Positions 18,181 to 27,002 of a stretch of 64,000 nt of DNA are shown here, piece by piece (position 1 is the stretch's first letter; every line of letters starts with the position of its first letter). The notes below the pieces were generated by a model, which had not been told where the DNA came from, did not search any database, and was given only the letters and a program-made list of their open reading frames with translations. The stretch is from Burkholderia sp. BCC0322 (GTDB lineage Bacteria > Pseudomonadota > Gammaproteobacteria > Burkholderiales > Burkholderiaceae), in the NCBI RefSeq assembly GCF_902833045.1, contig NZ_CADFDU010000001.1, forward strand, positions 124,001-188,000, given 5' to 3'. The position numbers and the translations under genes were made by a program.

Positions 18181-18266
18181 GCCTCGTCAGCCGGTGGCGT
18201 GCGGGCCATGCGCCGGCCATCCGGCGGCTGAACCCCGCTGCACATGGCTGAACCGGACCCAGACCA

Positions 18267-19052
18267 TCAGGCGATATGCCCGGTGCCCGCGTCGCCGGCA
18301 CCCGTCGGCCGGCGGCTCCAGCGAATGCCCAGCAACAGGAGCGCGACACCGGATGCGAACAGGATCGCCTCGATCAGCACCGTATCGACATGCCAGTACC
18401 GCGTCAGCAGCACGACGGCGAGGTCGAATGCGAAATGGAGCGCAATCGCATACGCCAGCCAGCGTTTCGTCCCGCGCACGAACGTCTGCAACACGATCAG
18501 CGACAGGCCGACATGCGCAGCCAGCGCGCTCGTGCGTTCGAGCAGCGCGAGAAACGGCGACGCCAGCGTCATGCCGGCGAACTGCGACCCGATCAGCGAC
18601 CGCACGCCCTCGGGCACCACGACACCCGCGTGCGCGAGCAGATAGCCCGTGCCGAGCGCGAGAAACCCGACGCCGACCAGCAGCATCGCCTCCAGCCCGC
18701 CGTGCCCGAGTCCGAGCATCACGGCCGTCGGCGCGTCATGCCGCTTCGGCAGCAGATAGCGGAAGGCAACCCAGCGCCCGCATTCCTCGAAGAGCCCGGC
18801 CGTCAACGCCGCAAACACGAGCATCGGCAGGTGCCAGCGCGGGTCGTGCGCGAGCCAGCGGTACAGCGGAATCTGCCAGGACATGCGCAATACCGGCTGG
18901 AACACGAAGAAGGTCAGCATCCCGTAGAAGAACACGCGCCACGGCACCTGCGTGCGGCGCCGCCACGCGGCCGCGAGCCACGCAGGCGCGAGCAGCGCGA
19001 CGAGACCGGCCGCCAGCGTGAGGAACACGAGCATCGGCGCAACGGATTGCAT
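18267..19052 (-). CDS. YhfC-family intramembrane metalloprotease
   Basis: 261 residues with about seven hydrophobic helices. Motifs of the CPBP/PrsW-like YhfC group (PF10086) are present: EECGRW (E89-E90), GLGHGGLEA (H117, E121) and HFAFD (near 210), which together would bind zinc in the membrane. A role in membrane-protein processing is inferred from the superfamily only. The stop is near the transporter remnant on the other strand; the 3'-end of the GNAT gene at 19064 lies just upstream of its start, so they could be co-transcribed. Confidence 0.82.
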   Translation of the reverse strand: MQSVAPMLVFLTLAAGLVALLAPAWLAAAWRRRTQVPWRVFFYGMLTFFVFQPVLRMSWQIPLYRWLAHDPRWHLPMLVFAALTAGLFEECGRWVAFRYLLPKRHDAPTAVMLGLGHGGLEAMLLVGVGFLALGTGYLLAHAGVVVPEGVRSLIGSQFAGMTLASPFLALLERTSALAAHVGLSLIVLQTFVRGTKRWLAYAIALHFAFDLAVVLLTRYWHVDTVLIEAILFASGVALLLLGIRWSRRPTGAGDAGTGHIA

Positions 19053-19063
19053 CGCGCGCCCGG

Positions 19064-19594
19064 CTATGCGAGTTGCTTGTGGAAATACGTCGTCGCGCAG
19101 AGCGTGCCGTCAGGCATCAGCGCGTAGTTCGGCACGACGCCCACACGCTGCCAGCCGGCCCGCTCGTACAGCCGCTCCGCGTCGCCGCCCGTCACGGTAT
19201 CGAGCACGAGCACGGTCTTGCCGGCGTCGCGCGCGGCCGTGTCGGCCGCCGCCATCAGCCGCGCGGCAATGCCCTGCCGGCGCGCGTGCCGCGACACGAG
19301 CATCTTCGAAATATCCGCGCGATGCGGCTGGTTTTCGGGCTGCGCGGTCACGACCTGCACGGTGCCGACGATCCGGCCGGCCGCGTCCTCGGCAACGAGC
19401 AGGATGCGCTCGCCGTTCGCGACGCCGTCGGCGACCTTCGTCCAGAACGCGACGGCGGTCGGCCGCTCGATCGGCAACATGAAGCTGACGGACGCGCCGC
19501 CCTCGACGCAATCGATCAGCACGTCGGCCAGCGCATCGATACAGGTCTTCGCTTCGTCCGCGCCGACACGGCGAACGGTAACGGATTCGGTCAT
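19064..19594 (-). CDS. GNAT-family N-acetyltransferase
   Basis: 176 residues. The acetyl-CoA binding motif is ISKMLVSRHARRQGIAARLM (V-x-x-x-x-R-x-x-G-I/A), followed by LVLDTVTGGDAERLYERAGW. ATG 19594 has GGAGA upstream; a longer frame to 19705 lacks family similarity. The substrate is unknown. It lies directly upstream of the YhfC protease gene on the same strand. Confidence 0.9.
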   Translation of the reverse strand: MTESVTVRRVGADEAKTCIDALADVLIDCVEGGASVSFMLPIERPTAVAFWTKVADGVANGERILLVAEDAAGRIVGTVQVVTAQPENQPHRADISKMLVSRHARRQGIAARLMAAADTAARDAGKTVLVLDTVTGGDAERLYERAGWQRVGVVPNYALMPDGTLCATTYFHKQLA

Positions 19595-20047
19595 GCCATC
19601 TCCGGTAGTCAGGTGGGCCGCACGCGCGGGTTCGGCGTGCGTCCGGATCGGAAGGAGCACCGGCCGGTCGTCGCGGCTCGCGCAACGGCGGCGGGCTTGC
19701 GGCAACGCCGCACCCGGTCGGCGCGTGTTACTGCCCCATCATCCTACGCGATGAAAATTTCCGTTGCAGCGCCGTTCGGATAGCCGACGACGCTGCCGGC
19801 AGCCGCTACGAAGCGGGCGTGATGCATTCGGACGCCCCCACCCGCGAACGTCATGAAGCGCCCGGTTTTTTCGAGGGCCTGAACATCTGCATCACGCAAT
19901 TCGACGCCTTCGCGGCCGCGCTGCGCTGGGCGTGGCGGGTGCGCGGTCATTGCATGCCGCGTCGCGCACGTCTAGGATTCCTGAAGGAAGCGTGACGACA
20001 CGCCGGCCGCCGGCGCGCACCGTCGCGCGCACTCCGCGGGAGGCAAC
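19595..20047. other. Intergenic region between divergent genes
   Basis: About 450 bases. A plus-strand frame from about 19741 to 19995 is open without a start codon and reads plausibly near its end (HEAPGFFEGLNICITQFDAF), so it could be the remnant of a lost gene, but I cannot name it. The right end holds the ribosome-binding site GGGAGG of the next gene. Confidence 0.35.
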
Positions 20048-20524
20048 ATGTTGCACACGCACACGCAATCGACCCGGGTCAGCCGGCACCTGAACGCGCC
20101 GCGCAGCCGCGTCTACCGCGCGCTGCTCGATCCGCACGCGGTCGAGCAATGGAAGGTGCCCGACGGCATGACGTGCCGCGTGCATGCATACGACGCGCGC
20201 GAAGGCGGCGCGCTGCGCGTGTCGCTGAGCTACGACGCGCCGTCGGCCGGCGCCGGCAAGACCACCGTGCGCACCGATACCTATCACGGCCGCTTCGTCA
20301 CGCTCGTGCCCGACGAGCGGATCGTCGAGATCGACGTGTTCGAGACCGACGATCCGATGCTGCGCGGCGCGATGACGATCACGATCACGCTGTCCGACGA
20401 AGCGGGCGGCACGCGCGTGGACGCCGTGCACGACGGGGTGCCGCCCGGCGTGCCGGCCGCCGACAACGAGACCGGCTGGCAGATGGCGCTGGCGAGGCTC
20501 GCGGCGCTGGTGGAGGCCACGTAG
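20048..20524 (+). CDS. SRPBCC/AHSA1-like domain protein
   Basis: 158 residues, a single START-like (Bet v1) domain of the activator-of-Hsp90-ATPase (AHSA1) type: an initial strand with RHLNAPRSRVYRALLDP, central GGALRVSLSYD and FVTLVPDERIVEIDVFE, and a C-terminal helix TGWQMALARLAALV. Such proteins bind hydrophobic ligands; the role is unknown. GGGAGG precedes the ATG. It is followed 109 bases later by the DsbA-like isomerase on the same strand. Confidence 0.88.
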   Translation: MLHTHTQSTRVSRHLNAPRSRVYRALLDPHAVEQWKVPDGMTCRVHAYDAREGGALRVSLSYDAPSAGAGKTTVRTDTYHGRFVTLVPDERIVEIDVFETDDPMLRGAMTITITLSDEAGGTRVDAVHDGVPPGVPAADNETGWQMALARLAALVEAT

Positions 20525-20633
20525 CGGCCGTCCGCGCCGGCGGCGGGCAGGCGATGCGGCAGCGCGAAACGCCGCCGCGTGCGACACTGGTCCGCACCCG
20601 ACCCATCCGGATCCGCACGAGGAGACTCTCGCG

Positions 20634-21272
20634 ATGAACGCCGCGCGCACCGCCACCTGGTATTTCGATTTCGTTTCTCCGTTCGCCTACCTGCAGCAGG
20701 AACAATTCGACCGGCTGCCGGCCGCCGCCGCGTTCGAGCCGCGGCCCATCGTGCTCGGCGCACTGCTCTCACACTGGGGCCAGAAAGCGCCGGCCGAGAT
20801 CGCGGCGAAACGCGTCTTCACCTATCGCCACGCGCAATATCGCGCGGACAAGCTCGGCATCCCGTTCCGGATGCCGCCCGCGCATCCGTTCAATCCGATC
20901 AAACCGCTGCGCCTCGCGATCGCGATGGGCAATTCCCCCGACGCGATCCGGCAGATCTTCCGGCATATCTGGCACGACGGCCGGGACGTGTCGACGCCGG
21001 AAGGCTTCGCCGCGCTGTGCGAAGCCGTCGGCTTTCCGGAAGGCGTGACGGCCGTCGACGCCCAGCCGGTGAAGGACGCGCTGCGCGCGAACACCGACGA
21101 TGCGATCGCACATGGCGTATTCGGCGTGCCGACCTTCGAACTCGACGGCGACCTGTTCTGGGGCGAGGATGCGACCGACATGTTCGCCGACTGCGCGACG
21201 TCGCGCGCATGGCTCGATTCGCCCGAGGTGCGCCGCATCAGCGCGCTGCCCGAAGGCATCCGGCGCGGTTGA
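20634..21272 (+). CDS. 2-hydroxychromene-2-carboxylate isomerase (DsbA-like/kappa-GST fold)
   Basis: 212 residues. WYFDFVSPFAYL near the N-terminus has the catalytic Ser in place of the DsbA cysteines, and the C-terminus has GVFGVPTFELDGDLFWGED, both typical of HCCA isomerases. In naphthalene-type catabolism the enzyme interconverts 2-hydroxychromene-2-carboxylate and trans-o-hydroxybenzylidenepyruvate using glutathione. No aromatic-degradation genes are adjacent, so the physiological substrate may differ. Confidence 0.9.
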   Translation: MNAARTATWYFDFVSPFAYLQQEQFDRLPAAAAFEPRPIVLGALLSHWGQKAPAEIAAKRVFTYRHAQYRADKLGIPFRMPPAHPFNPIKPLRLAIAMGNSPDAIRQIFRHIWHDGRDVSTPEGFAALCEAVGFPEGVTAVDAQPVKDALRANTDDAIAHGVFGVPTFELDGDLFWGEDATDMFADCATSRAWLDSPEVRRISALPEGIRRG

Positions 21273-21309
21273 AGCCGCCGTGGCCGCCCGGCGCCTCTCG
21301 CGTCGGGTG

Positions 21310-22293
21310 TCAGGCGTCGCGCCCTTCGACGAGCCCCGGCACCGCCTCGCGCATCATCGCGGCGAACCGCACGAGCCGCGACGGATAGAACTGCGCATGC
21401 GGGTAGGTCAGGTAGACGGGCAACGGCGCGGCCTGCCAATCGGGCGCGAGGTGCACGAGTTCGCCGCGCGCGAGGTGATCGGCCAGCATCCATGACGAGC
21501 CGACGCACGCGCCCACCCCCAGCAGCGCCGCACTGCGCAGCGCGTACAGGTTCGCGGTCGTGATGCGCGGGCGGATCGCGATGCGTCGCGTCTCGCCCGT
21601 GACCGAATGCGTGAGCGCCAGTTCAGTGCGGTAGTACGTGCGCAGCGCGAGCCACGGCAGCGCGGCCAGCGCGTCGGGGTCGGCCGGCACGTCGGCGCCG
21701 TTCAGCACGGACGGCGCGGCAACGACGAAGCGCGGCACCTTCGAAAGCCGGATCGCGACGACGGCCGGATCGGTCGGCTCACCCACCTGGATCGCGCAAT
21801 CGATGCCGCTGCCGACGAAATCCCGCACCTCGTCCTGCAGCAGCCACTCGACCGACACGCGCGGATAGTCGCGCAGGAACCGCGCGAGCGGCTCGACGAA
21901 ACGCTCCTGCCCGAACGCGTGCGGCACCGCGACCCGCAGCAGTCCGTCGGGCTCCTCCTGGGCGCCGCGCAGATCGGCCTCGAACGCCGCCCAGTTCGCC
22001 AGCAGTTCCTTCGCGCGCTTGAAGCAGCGCTCGCCGTCGACGGTCAGCCGCATCGTGTGCGTGGTCCGCTGCAGCAGGCGCACGCCAAGCGAGCGTTCGA
22101 GCGCCTGCAGCCGCCGGCTGATCGTCGGCTGCGTCGTATGCAATCGCGCGGCAGCGGCCGACAGGCTGCCGGCCTCGACTATGCGCACGAAGGTTTCCAT
22201 CAGCTCGAAACGATAGCCCGCGCCGTCCACCGGCACGGCCCGAATGGGCGGAGACCCGCCAGCTGCGGGAGAGAAGGGAGGTTTTTCGGTCAT
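21310..22293 (-). CDS. LysR-family transcriptional regulator
   Basis: 327 residues. The HTH lies at about 30-90 (ETFVRIVEAGSLSAAAARLHTTQPTISRRLQALE), followed by a substrate-binding domain of the CrgA/DsdC-like group. An N-terminal tail of about 28 residues precedes the HTH; MTEKPPF (22293) is taken as start, though 22329 is possible. It is divergent from an MFS transporter gene starting 101 bases away, its probable target. Confidence 0.9.
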   Translation of the reverse strand: MTEKPPFSPAAGGSPPIRAVPVDGAGYRFELMETFVRIVEAGSLSAAAARLHTTQPTISRRLQALERSLGVRLLQRTTHTMRLTVDGERCFKRAKELLANWAAFEADLRGAQEEPDGLLRVAVPHAFGQERFVEPLARFLRDYPRVSVEWLLQDEVRDFVGSGIDCAIQVGEPTDPAVVAIRLSKVPRFVVAAPSVLNGADVPADPDALAALPWLALRTYYRTELALTHSVTGETRRIAIRPRITTANLYALRSAALLGVGACVGSSWMLADHLARGELVHLAPDWQAAPLPVYLTYPHAQFYPSRLVRFAAMMREAVPGLVEGRDA

Positions 22294-22394
22294 GCGTGGA
22301 GCGTATAACAAATCTGCGCAGGACGGCACTACCGTCGCCGGCTGCGTACCGCCACACTCGCGTCCATCCCTTTATGCCACCGAGGATGTACGCG

Positions 22395-23627
22395 ATGTCC
22401 ACCCCGTCCCGTCTCGATGCCGCGCCCCGCGCCGCACACGCCCCGGCCCACCCGGCCGCCCATTCGATGCCCGACCGCCGACTCGTGCTGCTGCTCGCGG
22501 CCGCCGCCGGCCTCGGCGTCGCCCCGCTCTACTACGCGCAGCCGATGCTCGGCGCGCTCGGGCCCGATCTCGGTGCGTCGGCACGTGCGATCGGCTTCGT
22601 GCCGACGCTCACGCAGCTCGGCTATGCGCTCGGCATCCTGCTGCTCGCACCGCTCGGCGACCGCTTCGACCGCCGCCGCGTGATCGTGACCAAGGCCGCG
22701 ACGCTGGTCATCGCGCTGCTGCTCGCCGCCATCGCGCCGTCGCTCGGGCTGCTGCTCGCGGCGAGCTTCGCGATCGGCCTCGCCGCGACGATGGCGCAGG
22801 ACGTCGTGCCGGCGGCCGCGACGCTCGCGCACGACACGCATCGCGGCCGTATCGTGGGCACGGTGATGACAGGGCTGCTGCTCGGCATCCTGCTGTCGCG
22901 CGTCGTGGCCGGGTTCGTCGCCGAGACGGCCGGCTGGCGCGCGATGTTCGCGCTCGCGGCCGCCAGCGTCGCCGTGATCGGCATCGTGGCCGCGCGCGGG
23001 CTGCCGCACTTCGAGCCGACCACGCGCCTGCCGTATCGCGCACTGATCGGGTCGCTCGGCGCGCTGTGGCGCCAGCATCCGGCGCTGCGCCGCGCCGCGC
23101 TCGCGCAGGGGCTGCTGGCCGTCGGGTTCAGTGCGTTCTGGTCGACGCTCGCGGTGATGCTGCACGGCGCACCGTTCCACCTCGGCAGCGCAGCGGCGGG
23201 CGCCTTCGGCCTTGCAGGCGCGGCCGGCGCACTGGCCGCGCCGATTGCCGGACGCCTGGCCGACCATCATGGCCCCGAGCGCGTCACGCGCATCGGCATC
23301 GGCATCGCGACGGTGTCGTTCGCGTCGATGGCCGCCGCGCCGTTGATGTCGCCGCATGCGCAGCTCGTGCTGCTCGCGGGCGCGACGATCGGCTTCGACC
23401 TGGGCGTGCAGGCCACGCTGATCGCGCACCAGGCGATCGTCTACCGGATCGACCCGGCGTCGCGCAGCCGCCTCAATGCGGTGCTGTTCGTCGGCATGTT
23501 CATCGGAATGGCGGCCGGCGCCGCGATCGGCAGTTTGTTGCTCGCGCAACTGGGCTGGAATGCGGTGACCGCGCTGGCCGTCGTCACGTCGCTGGCCGCG
23601 CTCGCCGTGCGGATCTGGCGCCACTGA
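22395..23627 (+). CDS. MFS transporter (drug/metabolite exporter type)
   Basis: 410 residues with 12 predicted helices. The cytoplasmic loop 2-3 motif LAPLGDRFDRRRVI matches the MFS G-x-L-x-D-R-x-G-R-R/K signature, and the sequence resembles the YnfM/CynX-like 12-TMS exporters. GAGG lies 9 bases before ATG 22395; ATG 22386 is possible. Divergent from the LysR gene at 22293, which probably regulates it. A strong terminator follows. Confidence 0.9.
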   Translation: MSTPSRLDAAPRAAHAPAHPAAHSMPDRRLVLLLAAAAGLGVAPLYYAQPMLGALGPDLGASARAIGFVPTLTQLGYALGILLLAPLGDRFDRRRVIVTKAATLVIALLLAAIAPSLGLLLAASFAIGLAATMAQDVVPAAATLAHDTHRGRIVGTVMTGLLLGILLSRVVAGFVAETAGWRAMFALAAASVAVIGIVAARGLPHFEPTTRLPYRALIGSLGALWRQHPALRRAALAQGLLAVGFSAFWSTLAVMLHGAPFHLGSAAAGAFGLAGAAGALAAPIAGRLADHHGPERVTRIGIGIATVSFASMAAAPLMSPHAQLVLLAGATIGFDLGVQATLIAHQAIVYRIDPASRSRLNAVLFVGMFIGMAAGAAIGSLLLAQLGWNAVTALAVVTSLAALAVRIWRH

Positions 23628-23648
23628 ATTTCCGCATCGCACACGCGT

Positions 23649-23684
23649 GGCGGGCAGGCCCACCGGGCTTGCCCGCCTTTTCTT
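23649..23684 (+). terminator. Rho-independent terminator of the MFS gene
   Basis: GGCGGGCAGGCCC (23649-23661) pairs with the segment 23665-23677 (one G.T pair) around a 3-base loop and is followed by TTTTCTTT. It begins 22 bases after the MFS stop. Confidence 0.92.
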
Positions 23685-24349
23685 TCATTTTCGATCAGCG
23701 CACGCATGCCGCTGCGCATGCCTGGCAGATTCGTGCGCATTCGGCATGAAAAGCGCCCAATCCGCTCAAGGTCCGCACCGGCTCGAACGAATGTCCAGTT
23801 CAACCGATTATTTTTCCGGCGGCCGGATGCATCGATGCGAAAACGCCGGACGATTCGATGCGCCCCGCCACGCGGCGCTCACCCATCCGGCCCCACCGCA
23901 CGGCCCCGTTTTATCAGGGGATTCCCGGTATTTTTTTGCATTTTCTTCGAAATAACGGGTGACATACTTGCCCCCCGTTGCGCTCCGGTGCGAGCGCGCT
24001 TCCAGATCCTGCCGGCCGCACGACATGAACCATTTCGACACCACGATCCAGATCTTCGTCACCCGCATCACGTGCGGTCCGCTGATGCATCACGCGATCC
24101 GCTCGCGCTTCGCGCCGCAGGTGCTGGCGATGATCCGGCGCTTCCCCGCGCCGGCCTGTACGCTCACGTTCCTGCCGTGCTTCGAGCTGATCGCGCAGTT
24201 CGACGCGTTGCCGACGCTTGCACGGTCGGCCACCCACACGATGTAACGGGGAGACGCCACGATGCTGCCGCTGCTTACGTTCCGCCGTCGCCCCGGCACC
24301 CGCTGCCGGCCATGCGCGGCAACCGCGCGCCGCGCGACGGCCGCGCCGA
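23685..24349. other. Intergenic region with one weak small ORF
   Basis: About 665 bases between a terminator and the 3' end of a GST gene. Bases 23925-23965 are AT-rich (T7 and TTTTC runs) and look promoter-like. A 73-codon plus-strand frame 24025-24246 (MNHFDTTIQIFVTRITCG...) follows without a clear ribosome-binding site; I do not recognise it and give it about 0.2 as a real gene. Confidence 0.35.
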
Positions 24350-25009
24350 TCAGTCGCGCTCAGGCGCGCCCAGCGGAAAGAACGATCGAAACGGCCGCGC
24401 CTCGTCGACCGCGCGCGCGAACGACGGCCGCGCCAGCAGACGCTGGCGGTACGCAATCACGTTCGCGAACGACGGATCGATCCGGTGCGTCCAGTCAGCG
24501 TAAAACAGGAACGGCGCCGCGCCGCAGTCGGCGAGGCTGAAGCGATCGCCGGCCGCCCATTCGCGATCGGTCATCTTCTTGTCCAGCCACGCATACGACG
24601 TCTCCAGCATCGCGCGTGCATCGGCAACACCGCGCGCATCGCGCTCGGCTTCCGGACGCAACGCGTCGTGCACGACCTTCTGCTGCGGCGTCGACACGTA
24701 GTTGTCGAAGAAACGATCCATCACCCGCACCTCGAGCGCCGCATGCGGATCGTCGGGCAGCAGGCGCACGGGGCCCGGATGATTCAGGCCGAGATACTCG
24801 ATGATGATCGACGCCTCGATCACCGTGCGGCCGGCATCGACGAGCACCGGAAAGCGTTTCAGCGGCCACAGCGCGGCCAGTTCCTGCATCGGCTTCGGAT
24901 CGTCGTGCGCGAGCACGCGATACTCGAACGGCGTGCCGTTCTCGTATAGCGCAGTCAGCACCTTCTGGCAGTAGGACGAAAAGGGGTGGGCATACAGGGT
25001 CGGCATCAT
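24350..25009 (-). CDS. Glutathione S-transferase family protein
   Basis: 219 residues. The thioredoxin-fold domain (TLYAHPFSSYCQKVLTALYENGTPF, LKRFPVLVD, EASIIIEYL) and a helical C-domain (ADCGAAPFLFYADW) place it in the GstA/beta-like group. Cys14 after SSY sits at the position of the beta-class catalytic Cys/Ser. Two ATG codons in tandem start it. Unrelated to the GST at 8667 beyond family level. Confidence 0.9.
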   Translation of the reverse strand: MMPTLYAHPFSSYCQKVLTALYENGTPFEYRVLAHDDPKPMQELAALWPLKRFPVLVDAGRTVIEASIIIEYLGLNHPGPVRLLPDDPHAALEVRVMDRFFDNYVSTPQQKVVHDALRPEAERDARGVADARAMLETSYAWLDKKMTDREWAAGDRFSLADCGAAPFLFYADWTHRIDPSFANVIAYRQRLLARPSFARAVDEARPFRSFFPLGAPERD

Positions 25010-25133
25010 CGTGCGGTCTCTCAGGGTTTCGGCGCCGCGTGATGCGGCGCCACATGATCGGATACCTTGACGACGAACGGCACGCTGCCGTTTCGACAGC
25101 GATCCGGAATTTTTTGTCGTGCGACTCGGGCCG

Positions 25134-26204
25134 TTACGACCGGCCGTCCATCACGACGCGCCCTTCGGCGCGCCAGCGCAGCATCCCGCCGCCGAGATTC
25201 GCGACCGCGTCGAAGCCGGCCTTCCGCAGGATCACGGTCGCCTGTGCGGATCGCCCGCCGGCCCGGCACACGGTCACGACCGGCCGGTCGCGCGCAATCT
25301 CGCCGGCGCGCGCGGCCAGTTGGCCGAGCGGGATAAGCGTCGCACCGGGCAGATGGCCGAGCGGGCCCGTGAATTCGTCCGGTTCGCGCACGTCGACGAC
25401 CTGCACGGCCGGCAGATGATCCTCGAGCCATTGCGGATCGATTTCCCAGAATCCGGCGAACGTATAGACGAGCGGCGCCCAGTCGGCTGTCGCCTGCGCA
25501 TCGGGCGCGTGCGCGGCGACACCGCACTGCAGGTTCGCCGGTACCGCGACGTCGATCTGGCGCGGATGTGCGAGCCCGAGGTTGCGCATGTAGCCCGCGA
25601 AATCGTCTTCGCTCAGATCGCCGCCGAGACGCGGATTGAAGCGCCGCTCCTCCCCGACGCTCGTCACCGTGAGCCCGCGATAGTCGTGAGCCGGATACAG
25701 CAGGCACGCGGCCGGCAGCGTGAAGAGCCGGCCGTGCACCGCGCGATACAGCGCGCGCGGGTCGCCTTGCTGGAAGTCGGTGCGGCCCGTGCCGCGAATC
25801 AGCAGGCAATCGCCGGTGAACGCCATCGATTCGTCGTCGAGCACGAGGCTGATGCAGCCGCTCGTGTGGCCGGGCGTCGCGCGCACGGTCAGGTAGCGTG
25901 CGCCGAAGGCGCAGCGGTCGCCGTCGTTCAGGTAACGATCGGCGCCCTGCGCGCCGCTCGCGGCCGAGATCGCGATCGTGCTGCCCGTGCGTTGCTTCAG
26001 CAGCCATGCGCCCGTCACATGATCGGCATGCACGTGCGTGTCGACGGTCGCGACGAGCCGCAGCCCGAGTTCGTCAAGCAGCGCCGCGTCGCGGCGCACC
26101 TGCTCGAACACGGGATCGATCAGCAGCGCTTCGCGCGACGCGCGGTCGGCGAGCAGGTACGTGTACGTCGACGATTGCGGGTCGAAGAGTTGCCGGAAGA
26201 TCAT
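25134..26204 (-). CDS. Metallo-beta-lactamase-fold persulfide dioxygenase fused to rhodanese
   Basis: 356 residues. Residues 1-230 form an ETHE1-like MBL domain with H57-x-H59-x-D61-H62 and GHTSGCISLV. Residues about 255-350 form a rhodanese domain whose catalytic loop C313-RAGGRS is intact. ETHE1-type enzymes oxidise glutathione persulfide to sulfite, and the rhodanese can transfer the sulfur to form thiosulfate, so the fusion channels two steps of sulfide detoxification. No sulfide:quinone reductase is adjacent. A minus-strand peroxiredoxin lies just upstream. Confidence 0.92.
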   Translation of the reverse strand: MIFRQLFDPQSSTYTYLLADRASREALLIDPVFEQVRRDAALLDELGLRLVATVDTHVHADHVTGAWLLKQRTGSTIAISAASGAQGADRYLNDGDRCAFGARYLTVRATPGHTSGCISLVLDDESMAFTGDCLLIRGTGRTDFQQGDPRALYRAVHGRLFTLPAACLLYPAHDYRGLTVTSVGEERRFNPRLGGDLSEDDFAGYMRNLGLAHPRQIDVAVPANLQCGVAAHAPDAQATADWAPLVYTFAGFWEIDPQWLEDHLPAVQVVDVREPDEFTGPLGHLPGATLIPLGQLAARAGEIARDRPVVTVCRAGGRSAQATVILRKAGFDAVANLGGGMLRWRAEGRVVMDGRS

Positions 26205-26348
26205 CGCGAAGTCGCTCCGTCGCTGGTTGCTGCTTGTTTGATGCGTGCTTCATACGGACTTGATGCGCATTGCCCGGCCCGCGCCGCACCGCCGCTGTCG
26301 CGCGGGCCGCCCCGTCGTGGTCCTCCGGCATCCGGCCCGCACGGCGCG

Positions 26349-27002
26349 TCAGCGCGGCTGCGTCACGTAGCGCAGGTACGGCTTCAGCGTCCGGAAGCCT
26401 TCCGGATACTTCTGCTTCGCAGCATCGTCCGACACCGACGTCGGAATGATGACATCGTCGCCGGGCTTCCAGTTCACCGGTGTCGCCACCGTATGCTTCG
26501 CGTTGAGCTGGAGCGCGTCGAGCAGGCGCAGTACCTCGTCGAAGTTGCGCCCCGCGCTCATCGGATAGACGAGCATCGCCTTGACCTTCTTGTCCGGCCC
26601 GATGACGAACACCGAGCGCACGGTCGCGTTGTCGACCGCCGTGCGCGGGCCGCCGCTCGCATTCGGGTGAATCATGTCGTACAGTTTCGCGACCTTCAGT
26701 TCGTCGTCGCCGATCAGCGGATAGTTGACCGCGTGCCCCTGCGTTTCAGCGATATCCGCCACCCACTTCCGGTGATCACTGACCGGATCGATCGACAGCC
26801 CGATGATCTTCGTGTTGCGCTTGTCGAATTCCGGCTTGAGCCCGGCCATGTAGCCGAGTTCGGTCGTGCACACCGGCGTGAAATCCTTCGGATGGGAAAA
26901 CAGGATGGCCCAGTGGTCGCCGATCCATTCATGAAAGCGGATCGTTCCCTCGGTGGTCTCCGCGGTGAAATCGGGCGCGTCCTCGCCTAGTCGAATCGAC
27001 AT
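26349..27002 (-). CDS. 1-Cys peroxiredoxin (Prx6 type)
   Basis: 217 residues. The peroxidatic motif PKDFTPVC gives Cys45 as the only cysteine, and the C-terminal extension (PVNWKPGDDVIIPTS, YLRYVTQPR) is characteristic of Prx6/AhpC-TSA 1-Cys enzymes, which reduce hydrogen peroxide and alkyl hydroperoxides. ATG 27002 gives family length; METN at 27014 is possible. Cytosolic. The persulfide dioxygenase gene lies downstream on the same strand, 144 bases away, and both deal with reactive species. Confidence 0.94.
   Translation of the reverse strand: MSIRLGEDAPDFTAETTEGTIRFHEWIGDHWAILFSHPKDFTPVCTTELGYMAGLKPEFDKRNTKIIGLSIDPVSDHRKWVADIAETQGHAVNYPLIGDDELKVAKLYDMIHPNASGGPRTAVDNATVRSVFVIGPDKKVKAMLVYPMSAGRNFDEVLRLLDALQLNAKHTVATPVNWKPGDDVIIPTSVSDDAAKQKYPEGFRTLKPYLRYVTQPR

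Noticed and set aside
19741-19995. A start-less plus-strand frame with plausible coding near its end
   Set aside because: No start codon, no recognised family and only about 80 codons; kept as a possible remnant only.
24025-24246. A 73-codon frame near an AT-rich promoter-like tract
   Set aside because: No clear ribosome-binding site and no recognisable family; not strong enough to call a gene.
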